A stretch of DNA of 64,000 bases from Strongyloides papillosus (taxonomy: Eukaryota; Nematoda; Chromadorea; Rhabditida; Strongyloididae). Within the stretch, counting starts at the first letter, position 1, and each line of letters starts with the position of its first letter. The DNA is taken from positions 868,001-932,000 of the forward strand of contig SRSI01000073.1 in assembly GCA_005656395.1 (NCBI GenBank). Reading direction: 5' to 3'. This document shows, in pieces, positions 49,760 through 61,939 of the stretch. A program made the position numbers and the translations under genes. Below the pieces are notes generated by a model. The model saw only the letters and a list, made by a program, of their open reading frames with translations. It was not told the DNA's origin and ran no database searches.

Positions 49760-50603
49760 GGTAAAACTAAAAAAAAGTATAATGTGTTTGTTAGATTAAA
49801 AATAAAAATTAAAAATTAATAGATAAGTAATAAACATTTCATCTTTCAACATCAACGTTGGAAGGAAGTTACTTTTTCATGTTTACGTTTTAAAATGCTT
49901 TGAATTTTTTTATAAGTTGTTTGGTTCTTTTTAGTGTTGTGGAAGTAGTGGTAAGATTAATAGAAATTTCTTTTGAAAGTTTTAGTTTTTTTGCTATTTA
50001 AAGAAGAAATCCTCAATGGGAACTATTAGTATAGTGGTATTTTGAAATAATACGATTGGAGTTTGTTATCAATAAAGCAGATAAGTTAAATATACAATAT
50101 CATATAAAAAATGAAGCTATTAAAGTTGCAGAAAAAAATGGTAAATATGTTTTTTTAAAATTTTGACATTGTTGTTTGATTGTTCAAATGGTAAATACTA
50201 CCTCATAGCAATACATTTTTTAAGTATCTTCAGGTTGTTTAAACATATATCAGTCGCTTTAAGATATTGCCATTGTGTAGGTAAAATTAAACTCTTTCTT
50301 TAACAACAATTTGTCTTTTTATTATTTTTTATTGCAAAGTTTATATCACACAAAAAATGAAAGCCTAAGATTGACTTTGTTGTCTTATATGATCTTGAAC
50401 TTGAAAAAGATCGTATCTAAGATTTCTTGGAGGAATAGTAGTGATTTGTCTCATGTTCGTATAAAAAAACACACTTTATGATGTTGGTCCAAAATATTTG
50501 CTGGTAGAAATATGAGTATTTAAATATTGAAAAATGGATTATATTACTGTCACTATGATTGAAATAACATTTTAAATACCCAGTTGAAAAATAATTAGAT
50601 ACT
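49760..50603. other. Spacer upstream of ADO gene
   Basis: No gene. The composition from 50.0 to 50.6 kb is less AT-rich than its neighbours, and it may contain the badly decayed N-terminal part of the plus-strand mariner relic that follows, but I could not align it. Confidence 0.4.
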
Positions 50604-50893
50604 AGCAGTCCTAGAACATGCTAAATATATTTCAAATAACTGTAAAGGAGTTTAATGAATTGCGATATGAAATTGTACCTTATCCTCCTTAGTCACTAGA
50701 TCATTTACTGATAGATTATCTTCTACTAGTAGAAATGATGAATTCTTGAATTTAGAGAAATTCTACTAATATGGATTGGCTCAAATCGCTGGTCTTAGAG
50801 TTTTTGACTTCCAAATACCGTATTTTCTTTTCAAATAAAATCAATAATTTCTTAACATATCAACATCAATAATTTGATTCTAATTTTTATTAA
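50604..50893 (+). mobile_element. mariner transposase C-terminal relic
   Basis: Plus-strand fragments read as the last third of a mariner transposase: ITVKEFNELRYEIVPYPP, then a stop, then SLDHLLIDYLLL (the YSPDLxPTDYHLF position), SLVLEFLTSKYRIFF and, at the end, YQHQ-stop-FDSNFY before the terminal stop at 50891-50893. The order and spacing fit, and several stops and frame changes show it is dead. It is a separate, opposite-strand insertion from the 31-34 kb relic. Confidence 0.6.
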
Positions 50894-52998
50894 AAATATC
50901 TACTTTTTACGGGGTTATAACGCATTAAACTATTTGCTTGCAGATTCATATATACTTTGAACACTCTAATTATTGTCAATAGTTTTTCCTGTCATTGTAC
51001 CTGTTAATCGACATAAAAAATAATATCATAAAAGAGTTTTTAATTATTTTGCCTCTCATCAAATGTTTCCATGGGAAGGGTAGTTTCAAAATGTTACGTA
51101 ATCATCATTAATTATTAATTCGTAACAATTAATAGATGTTTATGTGAGTTTTTTAAACTTATTTGTCAAAGTTCCATCAACATGAGAATTGAATAATTTA
51201 TGACAATTAATGTTCGAAAATTAGTGGATTTTTTTTTGAGTATTTTGACTTTCAGTCTTCTTTTTTCTTCCACATTTTTTATGATTGTAGCAAATTAATT
51301 TTTTAACAGTCAAAAAAAATTTTATTTTCATATACTTTTTTTGGTTACCATTTTTTATTAATAATATAACAATTCAGGAATAATTACTAGTATGATAATT
51401 CGAACAATTTCCGGTATTTTAAAAGATTTACAATTAAATTTTTTCTAAAAATTTCCATAAAAAATTAAATAAATGAAAATGTAAATTAAAACAGATTAAA
51501 TAAAGTGTAAAAATTTTGATTAATTGTGAGTTCTATTAAAATGCATTAATTGATTTTAAAATTAAATAAAAGTTATTTTTATTATTAAAAAGGTAAAACA
51601 ACTTTTTATAATTCAGATTTTAATTTAAGTACTTTATTGTGGTGTGAAAAATATAGCAATAAATAAGAAAGTTATATTGTAATACCATGACACATATAAT
51701 ATAATAAATTGATCATTAATTTCAATTATGTATCATTGCATTTTTAATATATTACGTTTAAGAATTTAATATTAATGTTTTTGTGAGGTTTAAAATATCA
51801 AGGTAATATTACGTAAGATTTCAAATTTGAAAGATGTTAACTTTTTGTAGAAGCATTTGACAAGTTATTCATTTACATTTAAAGCAATATTTTTTTAACC
51901 ATAAAAGTAATCTCACAAAGTAATTCTTGTAAAAAAACTTTGAAATAACAAAAATATTTTTCATTGGAAGTTTAACAACCACTCATACCAACAGGTATAA
52001 GTTGAATGTTTTAGAGATTTATTTTAATAACTTTGTAATTACTAAAAAAATAAGCAAAATTTATTTTTTATAATAGGTAAAAGTTATTAAACAATTATAA
52101 ATTAAAATGACTAATATAAAGTGATGGCATCTAAAACAATTGAAGCATTAGTAAACGAAAAATAGTCTAGAAAATGAATTAAAAAATAGCAATGTTTTTG
52201 AATTTCACACATCTTTTGTAATGTAAAATGAACTGAATTTTGAATAAATTATACTTTTGTTTGTATTTTTGAGTAAAATTAATAAAAGCATAAAATTATT
52301 TCAGGTATTTTTATGATTATTTTTTAGTAAACTAACTCTATACAACTATTATTTTATATGATATTCATAAGTTAGTAGTTTGTAATAAATATTTATTATG
52401 GTTAAATAATAATTAAGAGTGATTTTTTGATTTTTAACCTTTTATAAAATAATTATTATTATTTTCTTCTTTGTTATTGGATAGGTTGGGAATAAGATAA
52501 TACAATTTTGTGACCTAAAACATATGGACTTTTGAACTTATATGGTTTGATGCTTTTAATTTGAATTGATAATAACATTATATTTTATTTTTCCCGTTTA
52601 TATATTAAACAGATCTATTTTTTAACAAGCAAACGTTTATTTGTCAAAAGAAGTTGATGAAACAAAATAAACTGTATTTTGTTTTTATTTTAAAAATAAA
52701 GCAGTACATTTTAAGAACATTTCCGATTTTTGGAAATTGTTTTATAATAGTTTATAAATAATATGTATTTACTGGGAAAATAATTGTATAAACACATTAT
52801 TTTTCCTTAACTATAGTAATTTAGTTAATTTCTAGCAAAATTTCGTGTACTAAAAATTTAATTATTATTTTTACAGTATAAAAAAAGAAAAAAAATATAA
52901 TCAAAATACTAAATTTTACTAAACTTTTTAATATCAACTTTCGAAATATAAGTAAAACTTTACTTTTACTAAAACTATTAATTTAATATTTTTTAGTT
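50894..52998. other. Spacer before the receptor array
   Basis: 2.1 kb of AT-rich sequence with no ORF. The last 20 bases carry the TTTTTTAG acceptor of the first receptor. Confidence 0.45.
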
Positions 52999-53985
52999 AT
53001 GTCAATACCGTTAGTTGATGAAATTTTTTTAATTATACAAATTACATGTTATATTTTATATATATTATTAGCTATATGTTTCACAGTTAAATTACTCAAA
53101 GAGAAACAATGTGATTATGATACAACTACATTTTTGTATCATTTCATCGCAAATACTTTCTTTGATATTCTCCAATCTTCTGCAGTCATTATATTTCAAA
53201 AATTTTTACACTGGAATTTTTTTATAACATATTATTTATCCAGTAAATGGTTACCTATAATTTATGCTCCAATACTTTATACGTCCATTCTTGGATCAGT
53301 TTTGGGATCATTAATTACTGTTGTTAACAGATACTGTGCTTTATACCATGTAATGTTTTTCAAGACTTTTTGGACAAAAACGATGTGTTTAAAAATTATT
53401 TTTCTTCAATTTACCTTACCAATATTGTTATTTTCATTTAATTTTTACTATTCATCCAGAGTTATTTATGTTCCATCTTATAAATTTTACGTATTTACTG
53501 TTATTAATGATGTGGCAAGTATGATGAACAATGTTATTCTATCAATAATCACTTTTATCTGCTCTGTGATTTCAATTGTTTTAAATATTGTTATTCTTAG
53601 GAAGTATAGTCAAATAATGAAAAATACATCAGTTAAAGAGCGCTCCAGACGCCTTTTAATGTTACTGTATATGGTAGTAACAACATTTTGTTTATTTGCT
53701 TTGTCTATTGAACAATTTGTAAGATTATATTTTGGCATTGTTGAAGATAAAGAAGGAATTTACTTTTTAACATTTGTACTTTATTGGATACTACCGATAT
53801 TTACTATTATACAACCAGTAGTAACATTAATTATGTCAAAGAGCCTGAGACAATATTTTTTATTATTTTATTTCAACAAATGCCTACCACAAAGTAATCA
53901 GATATCAAAAAGTGTAACTGTGAAAACATCCATACAAGTGACTAAAAGAAATAAAGTTACAAACTTTGTCAAAACTACTATATAG
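52999..53985 (+). CDS. Seven-helix chemoreceptor, unit 1 (subfamily A)
   Basis: Single-exon ORF, 328 aa, with seven hydrophobic segments at about 9-30, 45-65, 90-112, 128-147, 175-198, 220-242 and 255-277. The end of helix 3 has NRYC, the DRY-like motif, and intracellular loop 2 has FKTFWTK, a pattern reminiscent of nematode Srg/Srv-superfamily receptors; the subfamily assignment is tentative. A basic tail follows. The ATG is 2 bases after TTTTTTAG, a likely trans-splice acceptor. Role inferred: odour or taste sensing in chemosensory neurons. It is the most diverged of the three A copies (e.g. ITCYIL and NFFITYYLSSKW). Confidence 0.85.
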   Translation: MSIPLVDEIFLIIQITCYILYILLAICFTVKLLKEKQCDYDTTTFLYHFIANTFFDILQSSAVIIFQKFLHWNFFITYYLSSKWLPIIYAPILYTSILGSVLGSLITVVNRYCALYHVMFFKTFWTKTMCLKIIFLQFTLPILLFSFNFYYSSRVIYVPSYKFYVFTVINDVASMMNNVILSIITFICSVISIVLNIVILRKYSQIMKNTSVKERSRRLLMLLYMVVTTFCLFALSIEQFVRLYFGIVEDKEGIYFLTFVLYWILPIFTIIQPVVTLIMSKSLRQYFLLFYFNKCLPQSNQISKSVTVKTSIQVTKRNKVTNFVKTTI

Positions 53986-55208
53986 AATAAACAATTATTA
54001 AACTTTTTTATGTTAAAATTTTATTTTTGTAATAGCAGTATTTTAAAAAATGTTTAATAAAACGTGTGATAATTTTAGCAAAAATACTCTTGTTATCGTT
54101 AGAAATTTCAAAATTCAACAATGTATCTCAATGATATTAAAAGTAAACAATAATATACATAAAAAAATTTTAATAAATTTGCTTTAAACAGATATACTCT
54201 TTATTTTGTGTAAAGAATGTTCTACAATATTCATAATGATTTTGCGAGATTTAGTTTGATTTTATCTTTACGCTATTGTCTCGATGATAAAAAACTTAAT
54301 AGACTATGAAATTAATGGTGTCTTAATAGAAAGACAGAATGCAACTTGAAGTATAATCAAAGGAGAGAAGCCTGGAAGTTTGTTAGAAATGAAAAAATAC
54401 TTTTAGAATGAATTTCCATATATAAATTTTTTAAAGCCAAAGTATATTTTTAATGCAACACCTTTTTTTTAACTTCAAAAATAAAGTATAAAAAACCGTA
54501 AAGACTTTTATGCTATATTTTTTTTAGTAAATTATGTTTATAAAAAGAAATCTTAACTTTATATAAATATAAGATAGAAAAGAGACTAATATTATATTAT
54601 GATTTGATGGGAATTAAAATTTTATTACCATGTTTTTTGAAGTCAAATAAAGTTGCAGTTTTTAATTGTTAAAGAATAATTAAAAATAAAGCTAAAGTAA
54701 TATTATAAATACCTTGTAGTACTTTGATTTTTAAGCTTTTATTATTAAATATACTTATTCGTGTGTTTTATAGCATAATTTTAAACTATAGAAATTTCTT
54801 CGTACTTTGAGAATGTTTATTAACCTTTAAGATATCAATTTATTAAAAAACTATTATTAAGAATTAGAAAAAAGATAAATTATTATTTAAAATAAAAAAT
54901 ATAATATTATTCTTTTATTGGGTTAACAAAAAACTTAATTATTAAAAAAGATAGTACACAAAAAGGCTAAAATAATATAATAAAAAATGACGACAATTAA
55001 TTAGCTTACCTTTAATCAACAGCCTATTTATTAAATGATTCGCCTTTAACAAGGACTTTATAGTAAAATTATCACCACTAAATCACTATTTGTTGAAAAC
55101 AAGTTAAAAAAATGTAATAAACAAAGTAATTTTATTACCTTTCCAATTATCAAATTTTAAATTTCTAAACTTTTAATTATGAAAATTAATATGTAACTTT
55201 TTTTAGAT
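53986..55208. other. Array spacer 1-2
   Basis: 1.2 kb, AT-rich, partly homologous to spacers 2-3 and 3-4 (shared AAGTATAATCAAAGGAGA at 54349). No gene. Confidence 0.5.
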
Positions 55209-56204
55209 ATGGAAATACCATTAGCTGACGAAATATTTTTAATTATACAAATTATAGGTTATATTTTATATTTATTATTGGCTATAAGCTTCATTGTTAA
55301 ATTGCTAAAAGAGAAACAATGTGATTGTGATACAACTACATTTTTGTATCATTTCATTGCAAATACCTTTTTTGATATTCTTCAATCTTTTGCCATTATT
55401 ATATTTCAAAAATTTCTACATTGGAAAATTTTAGTACCATATTATTTATCCAGTGAATTTTTACCTTTCATTTATGGTATAACTATTTATGGGTCCATCC
55501 TTGGATCAGTTTTGGGATCATTAATTACTGTTGTTAACAGATACTGTGCTTTACATCATGTATTTTTTTTTAAAACTTTTTGGACACAGACAATGTGTCT
55601 GAAAATTATTTTTCTTCAATTTATGTTACCAATATTATTATTTTCATTTAATTTTTTCTATCCATCTAAAGTTATTTATGTTCCATCTTTTGATTATTAT
55701 ATATTCTTCGTTATCAATGAAGTGGCAAGTATGGTGAACAATGTTATCCTATCAATAATTACTTTTATCTGTTCTGTTATATCAATTGTTTTAAATATTG
55801 TTATTCTTAGGAAATATACTCAAATAATGAAAAATACATCAGTTAAGGAACACTCCAAACGCCTTTTAATGTTACTGTATATGGCAGTTACGACAATATG
55901 TTTATTTGCTTTGTCTATTGAACAATTTGTGAGGTTATATTTTGGCATTGTCAAAGATAAAGAAGGAATTTACTTTTTAACATTTGTACTTTATTGGATA
56001 ATACCGATATTTACTATTACTCAACCAATAATAACATTAATTATGTCAAAGAACCTAAGACGATTTTTTTTATCATTTTATTTCGATATATTTCTACCAG
56101 AACAATATCGGATATCAAATAGTATGAATGCAAAAAAATCCATAGCGACAATTAGATTAAATAAAATTTCAAATGTTGCCAAAACAAATGTAGAAAATAA
56201 TTAA
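55209..56204 (+). CDS. Seven-helix chemoreceptor, unit 2 (subfamily A)
   Basis: Single-exon ORF, 331 aa, starting MEIPLADEIFLIIQII two bases after TTTTTTAG. Seven hydrophobic helices; NRYCALHH at the end of helix 3; FKTFWTQTMCLK in loop 2; SIEQFVRLYFGIV before the last extracellular loop; NLRRFFL after helix 7. Nearly identical over long stretches to unit 3 (e.g. HWKILVPYYLSSE and NFFYxSKVIYVPS), so these two are the youngest A pair. Tail differs (EQYRISNSMNAKK). Putative sensory GPCR. Confidence 0.85.
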   Translation: MEIPLADEIFLIIQIIGYILYLLLAISFIVKLLKEKQCDCDTTTFLYHFIANTFFDILQSFAIIIFQKFLHWKILVPYYLSSEFLPFIYGITIYGSILGSVLGSLITVVNRYCALHHVFFFKTFWTQTMCLKIIFLQFMLPILLFSFNFFYPSKVIYVPSFDYYIFFVINEVASMVNNVILSIITFICSVISIVLNIVILRKYTQIMKNTSVKEHSKRLLMLLYMAVTTICLFALSIEQFVRLYFGIVKDKEGIYFLTFVLYWIIPIFTITQPIITLIMSKNLRRFFLSFYFDIFLPEQYRISNSMNAKKSIATIRLNKISNVAKTNVENN

Positions 56205-57143
56205 TAAATAAAATTTTTATGTGCAAATTTATCTTAAGAAGAATAATATTTTAGAAATTATAAATAAAAGGTGTGAAAATTTATACAGAAATTTTCTTGT
56301 TATTGTTAAAATAAAGAAGCTGTTTGACATTTTAAGATTCAGTAACGCACCTCAATAGTATTAAAAGTAAATAATAAAATACAATAAAAATTTCTGATAA
56401 TTTTGTTATTAATAGATATACATTTTTGCTTGCATTGAGAATGTACTACAACAATCACATCCGTTTTCCAAGCTTTAGTTTGATTCTAACCATAGGTTTT
56501 TATTAATATGGTAAAAAACTTACTTATATCTAACATTTATCATTTTTTAATTATGAGGACAATCTAGAGCTTAAAGTATAATCAAAGGAGAAATGTCTGA
56601 AAATTTCTTAAAAAAATACCTTTAAAATGAATTTTCACATAGATTTGTTTTGCAAAATCAAACTATTATTTATGAAGCAATACTTGTTTTTTTAACTTTA
56701 AAATAAAATTTAAAATAATGCTAAAGAAATTTCCTTTCTCTATTTTTTTAGTAAATTAATTTTTCACAAAGATATCTTAATGTTATAAAAGTTAGTAAAA
56801 GTATTTAACATAATATTATAGTTTGATGAGAATTAAAATTTATTGTTGTTTTTTTAAGTCAACTATAATTTTATTTTTAATTTTTTAAACGAATAATTAA
56901 AAATAATGCTGGAGTAATACTATAAATACCTTATGGTATTTTGATTTTTAAGTTTTCATAATGATATATCTTTGAATTGCTTGTTATCTAGTTGAATGAT
57001 ATATCATAGAATTGTTATTCTACTTTGAGAATTTTTATTAATCTTTAAATTATCTATTTTTAAAAAATATTGTTAAAAATTAAAGAAAAAATTAATTTTA
57101 ATACACTCATAAATATAAAAATTTATTAGTAATTTTTTTAGAT
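56205..57143. other. Array spacer 2-3
   Basis: 0.94 kb, AT-rich, homologous in part to the neighbouring spacers (AAGTATAATCAAAGGAGA at 56574). No gene. Confidence 0.5.
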
Positions 57144-58145
57144 ATGGAAATACCATTAGCTGACGAAATATTTTTAGTTATACAAATTATAGGTTATATT
57201 TTATATATGTTATTAGCTATAAGTTTTACTGTTAAATTACTAAAAGAGAAACAACGTGATTATGATACAACTACATTTTTATATCATTTCATTGCAAATA
57301 GTATTTTTGATATTCTTCAAGTTCTTGCTGTTATTATATTTCAAAAATTTCTACATTGGAAAATTTTAGTACCGTATTATTTATCCAGTGAGGTTTTACC
57401 TTTCATTTATGGTACAACTATTTATGGATCCATTCTTGGATCAGTTTTGGGATCATTAATTACTGTTGTTAACAGATACTGTGCTTTACATCATGTATTA
57501 TTTTTTAAAACATTTTGGACACAGACAATGTGTCTGAAAATTATTTTTCTTCAATTTATGTTACCAATATTATTATTTTCATTTAATTTTTTCTATACAT
57601 CTAAAGTTATTTATGTTCCATCTTATGATTTTTATATATTCTTCGTTATCAATGAAGTGGCAAGTATGATGAACAATGTTATCCTATCAATAATTACTTT
57701 TATCTGTTCTGTTATATCAATTGTTTTAAATATTGTTATTCTTAGGAAATATACTCAAATAATGAAAAATACATCAGTTAAGGAACACTCCAAACGCCTT
57801 TTAATGTTACTGTATATGGCAGTTACAACAATATGTTTATTCACTTTATCAATTGAACAATTTGCAAGGTTGTACTTTGGTATTGTTAATGATAAAGAAA
57901 GAATTTACTTTTTTGCATTTGCGCTTTATTGGATATTACCAATATTTACTATTACTCAACCAATAGTAACTTTAATTATGTCAAAAAACCTAAGACAATA
58001 TTTTTTATCATTTTATTTTGATATATGTCTACCGGAAAATTATCAGATATCAAACAGTAAAACTGTAACGACATCCGTAGCACCAAAAAAAGTAAACAAG
58101 GTTACAAACGTGAACAAAACAACTGTAAAAATAATTAATTATTAA
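57144..58145 (+). CDS. Seven-helix chemoreceptor, unit 3 (subfamily A)
   Basis: Single-exon ORF, 333 aa, starting MEIPLADEIFLVIQII two bases after TTTTTTTAG. Has all seven helices, NRYCALHH and FKTFWTQTMCLK like unit 2. Differences cluster in the second and third extracellular parts (e.g. ILQVLAVI, FGTT-type loop, ARLYFGIVNDKERIYFFAF) and the tail, as expected for ligand-specificity change after duplication. Putative sensory GPCR. Confidence 0.85.
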   Translation: MEIPLADEIFLVIQIIGYILYMLLAISFTVKLLKEKQRDYDTTTFLYHFIANSIFDILQVLAVIIFQKFLHWKILVPYYLSSEVLPFIYGTTIYGSILGSVLGSLITVVNRYCALHHVLFFKTFWTQTMCLKIIFLQFMLPILLFSFNFFYTSKVIYVPSYDFYIFFVINEVASMMNNVILSIITFICSVISIVLNIVILRKYTQIMKNTSVKEHSKRLLMLLYMAVTTICLFTLSIEQFARLYFGIVNDKERIYFFAFALYWILPIFTITQPIVTLIMSKNLRQYFLSFYFDICLPENYQISNSKTVTTSVAPKKVNKVTNVNKTTVKIINY

Positions 58146-59128
58146 ACTTTATTACGTGAAAATTTTATCTTAGTCATATTATCATTTTATTTAAAAGTAT
58201 TAAATAAAAAGTGTGGAAATTTTAGCAAAAATTCTCTTGTTATTGTTAAAATAAGGAAGTTGTTTGAAATTTCAAACTTTAACAACGTATCTCAATGAAC
58301 TTAAAAGTGAACAATAAAATAGAGTAAAAATTTTTATGGCTTTATCATTCATAGATACACATTTTTTATTGCATTAAGAATATGCTATAACGATCATAAT
58401 GATTTTATAAACTTTAGTTTGATTCTCACCTTTGGCTTTTATTAATATGGTAAAGAACTTATTTATATCTAACATTTATCGTTTTTTAATTATGAGGACA
58501 GTCTACAGCTTAAAGTATAATCAAAAGAGAAATGTCTGGAAATTTGTTTAAAAAAATAAAAACATACCTTTAAAATGAATTCTCAGATAGAATTGTTTTG
58601 TGAAATCAAATAATTAATTATAAAGCAATACTTGTTTTTTTAACTTTAAAATGAAGTATAAAAAAATAATAAAAAAATTTTTATTCATATTTTTCCAATA
58701 TATTAAGTTTCTAAAAAATATCTCAATTCTATACATAAGATAGTAAAAGTATTTAATATCATATTATAATTTGATAAGAATTAAGATTTTATTGTAATGG
58801 TTTCTGAAGTCAAATAAAGTTATATTTTTGATTTATTAATGAATAATTAGACATAAAGCTAAAGTAATATTATAGATATCTTGAAGTACTTTGAGCTTTA
58901 AGCTTTCATAGTAAAATATTTTTGAGTCGTATGCTTTATAGTTTAATTTTATATCCTCAAATAATTATTGTATTTAAATAATGTTTATTAACCTTTAAAA
59001 TATTTATTTGCTGAAAAACCATTATTAAAAATTAAAGAAAACATTAATTTGACCGAACTTTTAAATACCAACTTTTTGAATATCAAAACTTTTAAACATA
59101 ACGAATTAATATATAATTTTTTTTAGAT
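58146..59128. other. Array spacer 3-4
   Basis: 0.98 kb, AT-rich, sharing the AAGTATAATCAAA block (58513) with spacers 1-2 and 2-3. It joins the A-type and B-type subfamilies. No gene. Confidence 0.5.
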
Positions 59129-60085
59129 ATGGCAATACCAATAATTGATGGAATTCTTTTTATTTTTCAAATTTTTTTATATATTATATATATTTCATTA
59201 GCTATATGTTTTGTTTTTAAAATAATCAAACATAAAAAACGTAATGGTGATACGACAACATTCTTGTACCATTTTGTTGCAAATACAGTTTTTGATATTT
59301 TTCATGATTTTTCTATAATTATTTTTCTAAAATTTCTACATTGGAAAATATTTTTTGAATATTTTTTAAACAGCACGTGGATTAACAGAGCTTATGGTCC
59401 AATTATCTATATATCTATAGTCGGAGTAATTCTCGGGCATTTAATTATCATAGTTAATATATATTGTGCTATAAATTATTGTACAACATTTAAAACTTTT
59501 TGGACGAAAAAATTGTGTCTAAGACTAATTTTTCTTCAGTATTTTCTACCAACAGTAGTATTTTCATATAACTTTTTTTATGAAGCTAAAGTTGTTTATG
59601 TTCCGTCTTTTGATTATTATGCATTTAATATTACTGAGGAATGGGTAGATATATTGAATAATTCTATTTTATTGGTAACTTCTGTGATTTCTGCTGTCGT
59701 AACAATTATTTTAAATATTGTTACTCTTCGAAAGTATAGTAAAGTAAAAAATAAAAGCAATGAACGTTCAAGACGATTTTCAATGTTTTTATACATGGCA
59801 GTAATAACAATGTGCTTAATTTTATTTGCAATTGAGCGATTAATCAGTTTATACTTTCGTATTGTTAAAAACAATGAAGGTGTTTACTTTTTAACGTTTA
59901 CACTCTTTTGGATTCTACCAATATTAACACTCACACAACCAATAGCAACATTGATTATGTCTAAAAGCTTAAGAGAATATTTTTTATCATTTTACTTTAA
60001 AAGATTTTTGGGAAGAAATAATCAGATTTCAAGTACTTCAAATTTAAAAACAACCGTGGTAGTAACTAAGGGAACTAAATTTTAA
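59129..60085 (+). CDS. Seven-helix chemoreceptor, unit 4 (subfamily B)
   Basis: Single-exon ORF, 318 aa, starting MAIPIIDGILFIFQIF two bases after TTTTTTAG. Seven helices are present. The helix-3 motif that reads NRYC in every other copy is NIYC here, replacing the conserved Arg, and loop 3 is about two residues shorter (KVKNKSNERSRR). The ORF is otherwise intact. The last 43 codons and 3' flank are 97% identical to pseudogene unit 6 (see findings). Whether it can couple to a G protein is an open question. Confidence 0.8.
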   Translation: MAIPIIDGILFIFQIFLYIIYISLAICFVFKIIKHKKRNGDTTTFLYHFVANTVFDIFHDFSIIIFLKFLHWKIFFEYFLNSTWINRAYGPIIYISIVGVILGHLIIIVNIYCAINYCTTFKTFWTKKLCLRLIFLQYFLPTVVFSYNFFYEAKVVYVPSFDYYAFNITEEWVDILNNSILLVTSVISAVVTIILNIVTLRKYSKVKNKSNERSRRFSMFLYMAVITMCLILFAIERLISLYFRIVKNNEGVYFLTFTLFWILPILTLTQPIATLIMSKSLREYFLSFYFKRFLGRNNQISSTSNLKTTVVVTKGTKF

Positions 60086-60523
60086 GACTCAATCAAAAAA
60101 TTATAAAAATAATTAATTATTGAACTTTTTTCTTAATAAAAGTATCGTTACGAAAGATATTTATTAACGAATTTTAATAAATATTTTCTAATTTCTACTT
60201 AATTAATTAACTTATGGCTTAAAATAATGGTATTTTCTAATTTAAAGTATTTTAACAATAGTTATATATTGTTTTTATAACAAAATAATTCATTTATAAC
60301 ATAAATGTTACCATACAATTTTATAGAATTATCAGGAAGAACAAGTCTGGAAAAATAAGCAAAAAAAACATAACTTTTAAATTAAAAATTCACACTTTTT
60401 TCTATTATATAAAATTAACAGGTTATTTTATGAAGCATTTCATCTTTCTAAATTTAAAATAAAAGACTAAAAATTTTTCTGTAATTTTGAAATATAAAAA
60501 TTACTATTTAATTTTTCTTTGAT
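60086..60523. other. Array spacer 4-5
   Basis: Short 0.44 kb B-type spacer. Its first 150 bases are nearly identical to those after unit 6. No gene. Confidence 0.5.
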
Positions 60524-61484
60524 ATGGAAATACCAATCATTGATGAAATTTTTTAAATTATTCAAATTTTTTGGTATATTATATATCATGTTAACTATAT
60601 GTTTTGTTTTTAAAATAGTCAAAGATAAAAAACGTGAATGTGATATAACTACGTTCTTACATCATTTTATTGCAAATTTAATTTTTGACATTATTCAATC
60701 TCTTGCTATAGTTGTTTTTCAAAAATCTATACACTGGAACATTTCAATTCAATTTTTCTTAACTAGTATGTGGATCAAAAGAGTTTATAGTCCAATTTGT
60801 TTTATATCTTTAGTCGGACTAATCCTTGGACACTTGATATCTGTGATTAATAGATATTGTGCTACATATCATTCTATAACTTTTAAAACTTTCTGGACAA
60901 AAAAATTGTGTCTAAGATTGATTTTTCTTCAGTATTTTATACCAATAGTAATACATTCATATAACTTTTTTTGTGAGCCTAAACTTGTTTATATTCCGTC
61001 CTTTGATATTTACGTATTTTCCTTTACTGATAAATGGGTAAGTATTGTGAATAATGCTATTCTTCTAGGAACTTCTATAATTTCTGTTATCGTAACAACT
61101 ATTTTAAATATTGCTATTTTTTGCAAGTATAATCAAGTAATATCTAAAACATCAAAAAAAGAACATTCAAAACGATTTTTAATGTTATCATATATGGCAG
61201 TATCAACAATATGCTTAGTTATATTTGCAACTGAACAACTTGCAATATTGTATTTCTCGTCTGTTAGTAGGATTGATGGACTTATTTTTATATCATTTAC
61301 TCTCTTCTGAATAGTACCATCTTTAACAATTTTTCAGCTAATAATAATATTAATTATGTCTAGAAACATAAGAGATTATTTTTTATCATTTTACTTCAAT
61401 AAATTTTTGCTAAGAAATCATAAGATTTTAAGTACCTTTAATTTCAAAACGACAGCGGCATTAACTAAGTGAAATAAATTTTAA
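60524..61484 (+). pseudogene. Chemoreceptor pseudogene, unit 5 (subfamily B)
   Basis: Aligned with units 6 and 7, this copy has a nonsense codon at codon 11 (TTA to TAA, 60554-60556), a 2-base deletion near 60576-60585 that shifts frame, TGA in place of Trp at 61308-61310 at the start of helix 7, and TGA near the tail (61470-61472). The splice acceptor is also lost: TTTTTTAGAT reads TTTTCTTTGAT. Between the lesions, helices 1-6 remain readable (263 codons open) with NRYC and FKTFWTKK, so loss is recent or the copy is under little drift. Confidence 0.85.
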
Positions 61485-61939
61485 AACCCAATCAAAAAAT
61501 TATATAAAACAGTTTATTATTAAATTTTCTTCTTAGTAACAGTATTGTTTAGGAAGATATTTAGGTAATTATTAATTAATTTTAATATACATTTTCTAAT
61601 TTCTACTTAATTAACTGACTTATGGTTTAGAATAAAGGTATTTTCTGATTTGAGATATTCTAACAATAGTTATTTATTATTCTTGCTACTAAATTATTAA
61701 ATTAAAACATGAATGTTATCATACAATGACACGATATACCTTATAGAATTATCAAGAAGGATATATTTGGAAAATATGGAAAAACACAACTTTTTAGTTA
61801 AAATAACACACTTTTTTTCATATAGAATCAATTGGTTATTTTATAAAGAATTTCCTTTTTTTAAATTCAAAATAGAAAGCTTAAAGATTTTTTTCCTTAA
61901 TTTTTTAAGTACAGAAATTAATATATGACTTTTTTAGAT
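61485..61939. other. Array spacer 5-6
   Basis: 0.45 kb B-type spacer, closely similar to the one before unit 7. No gene. Confidence 0.5.
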
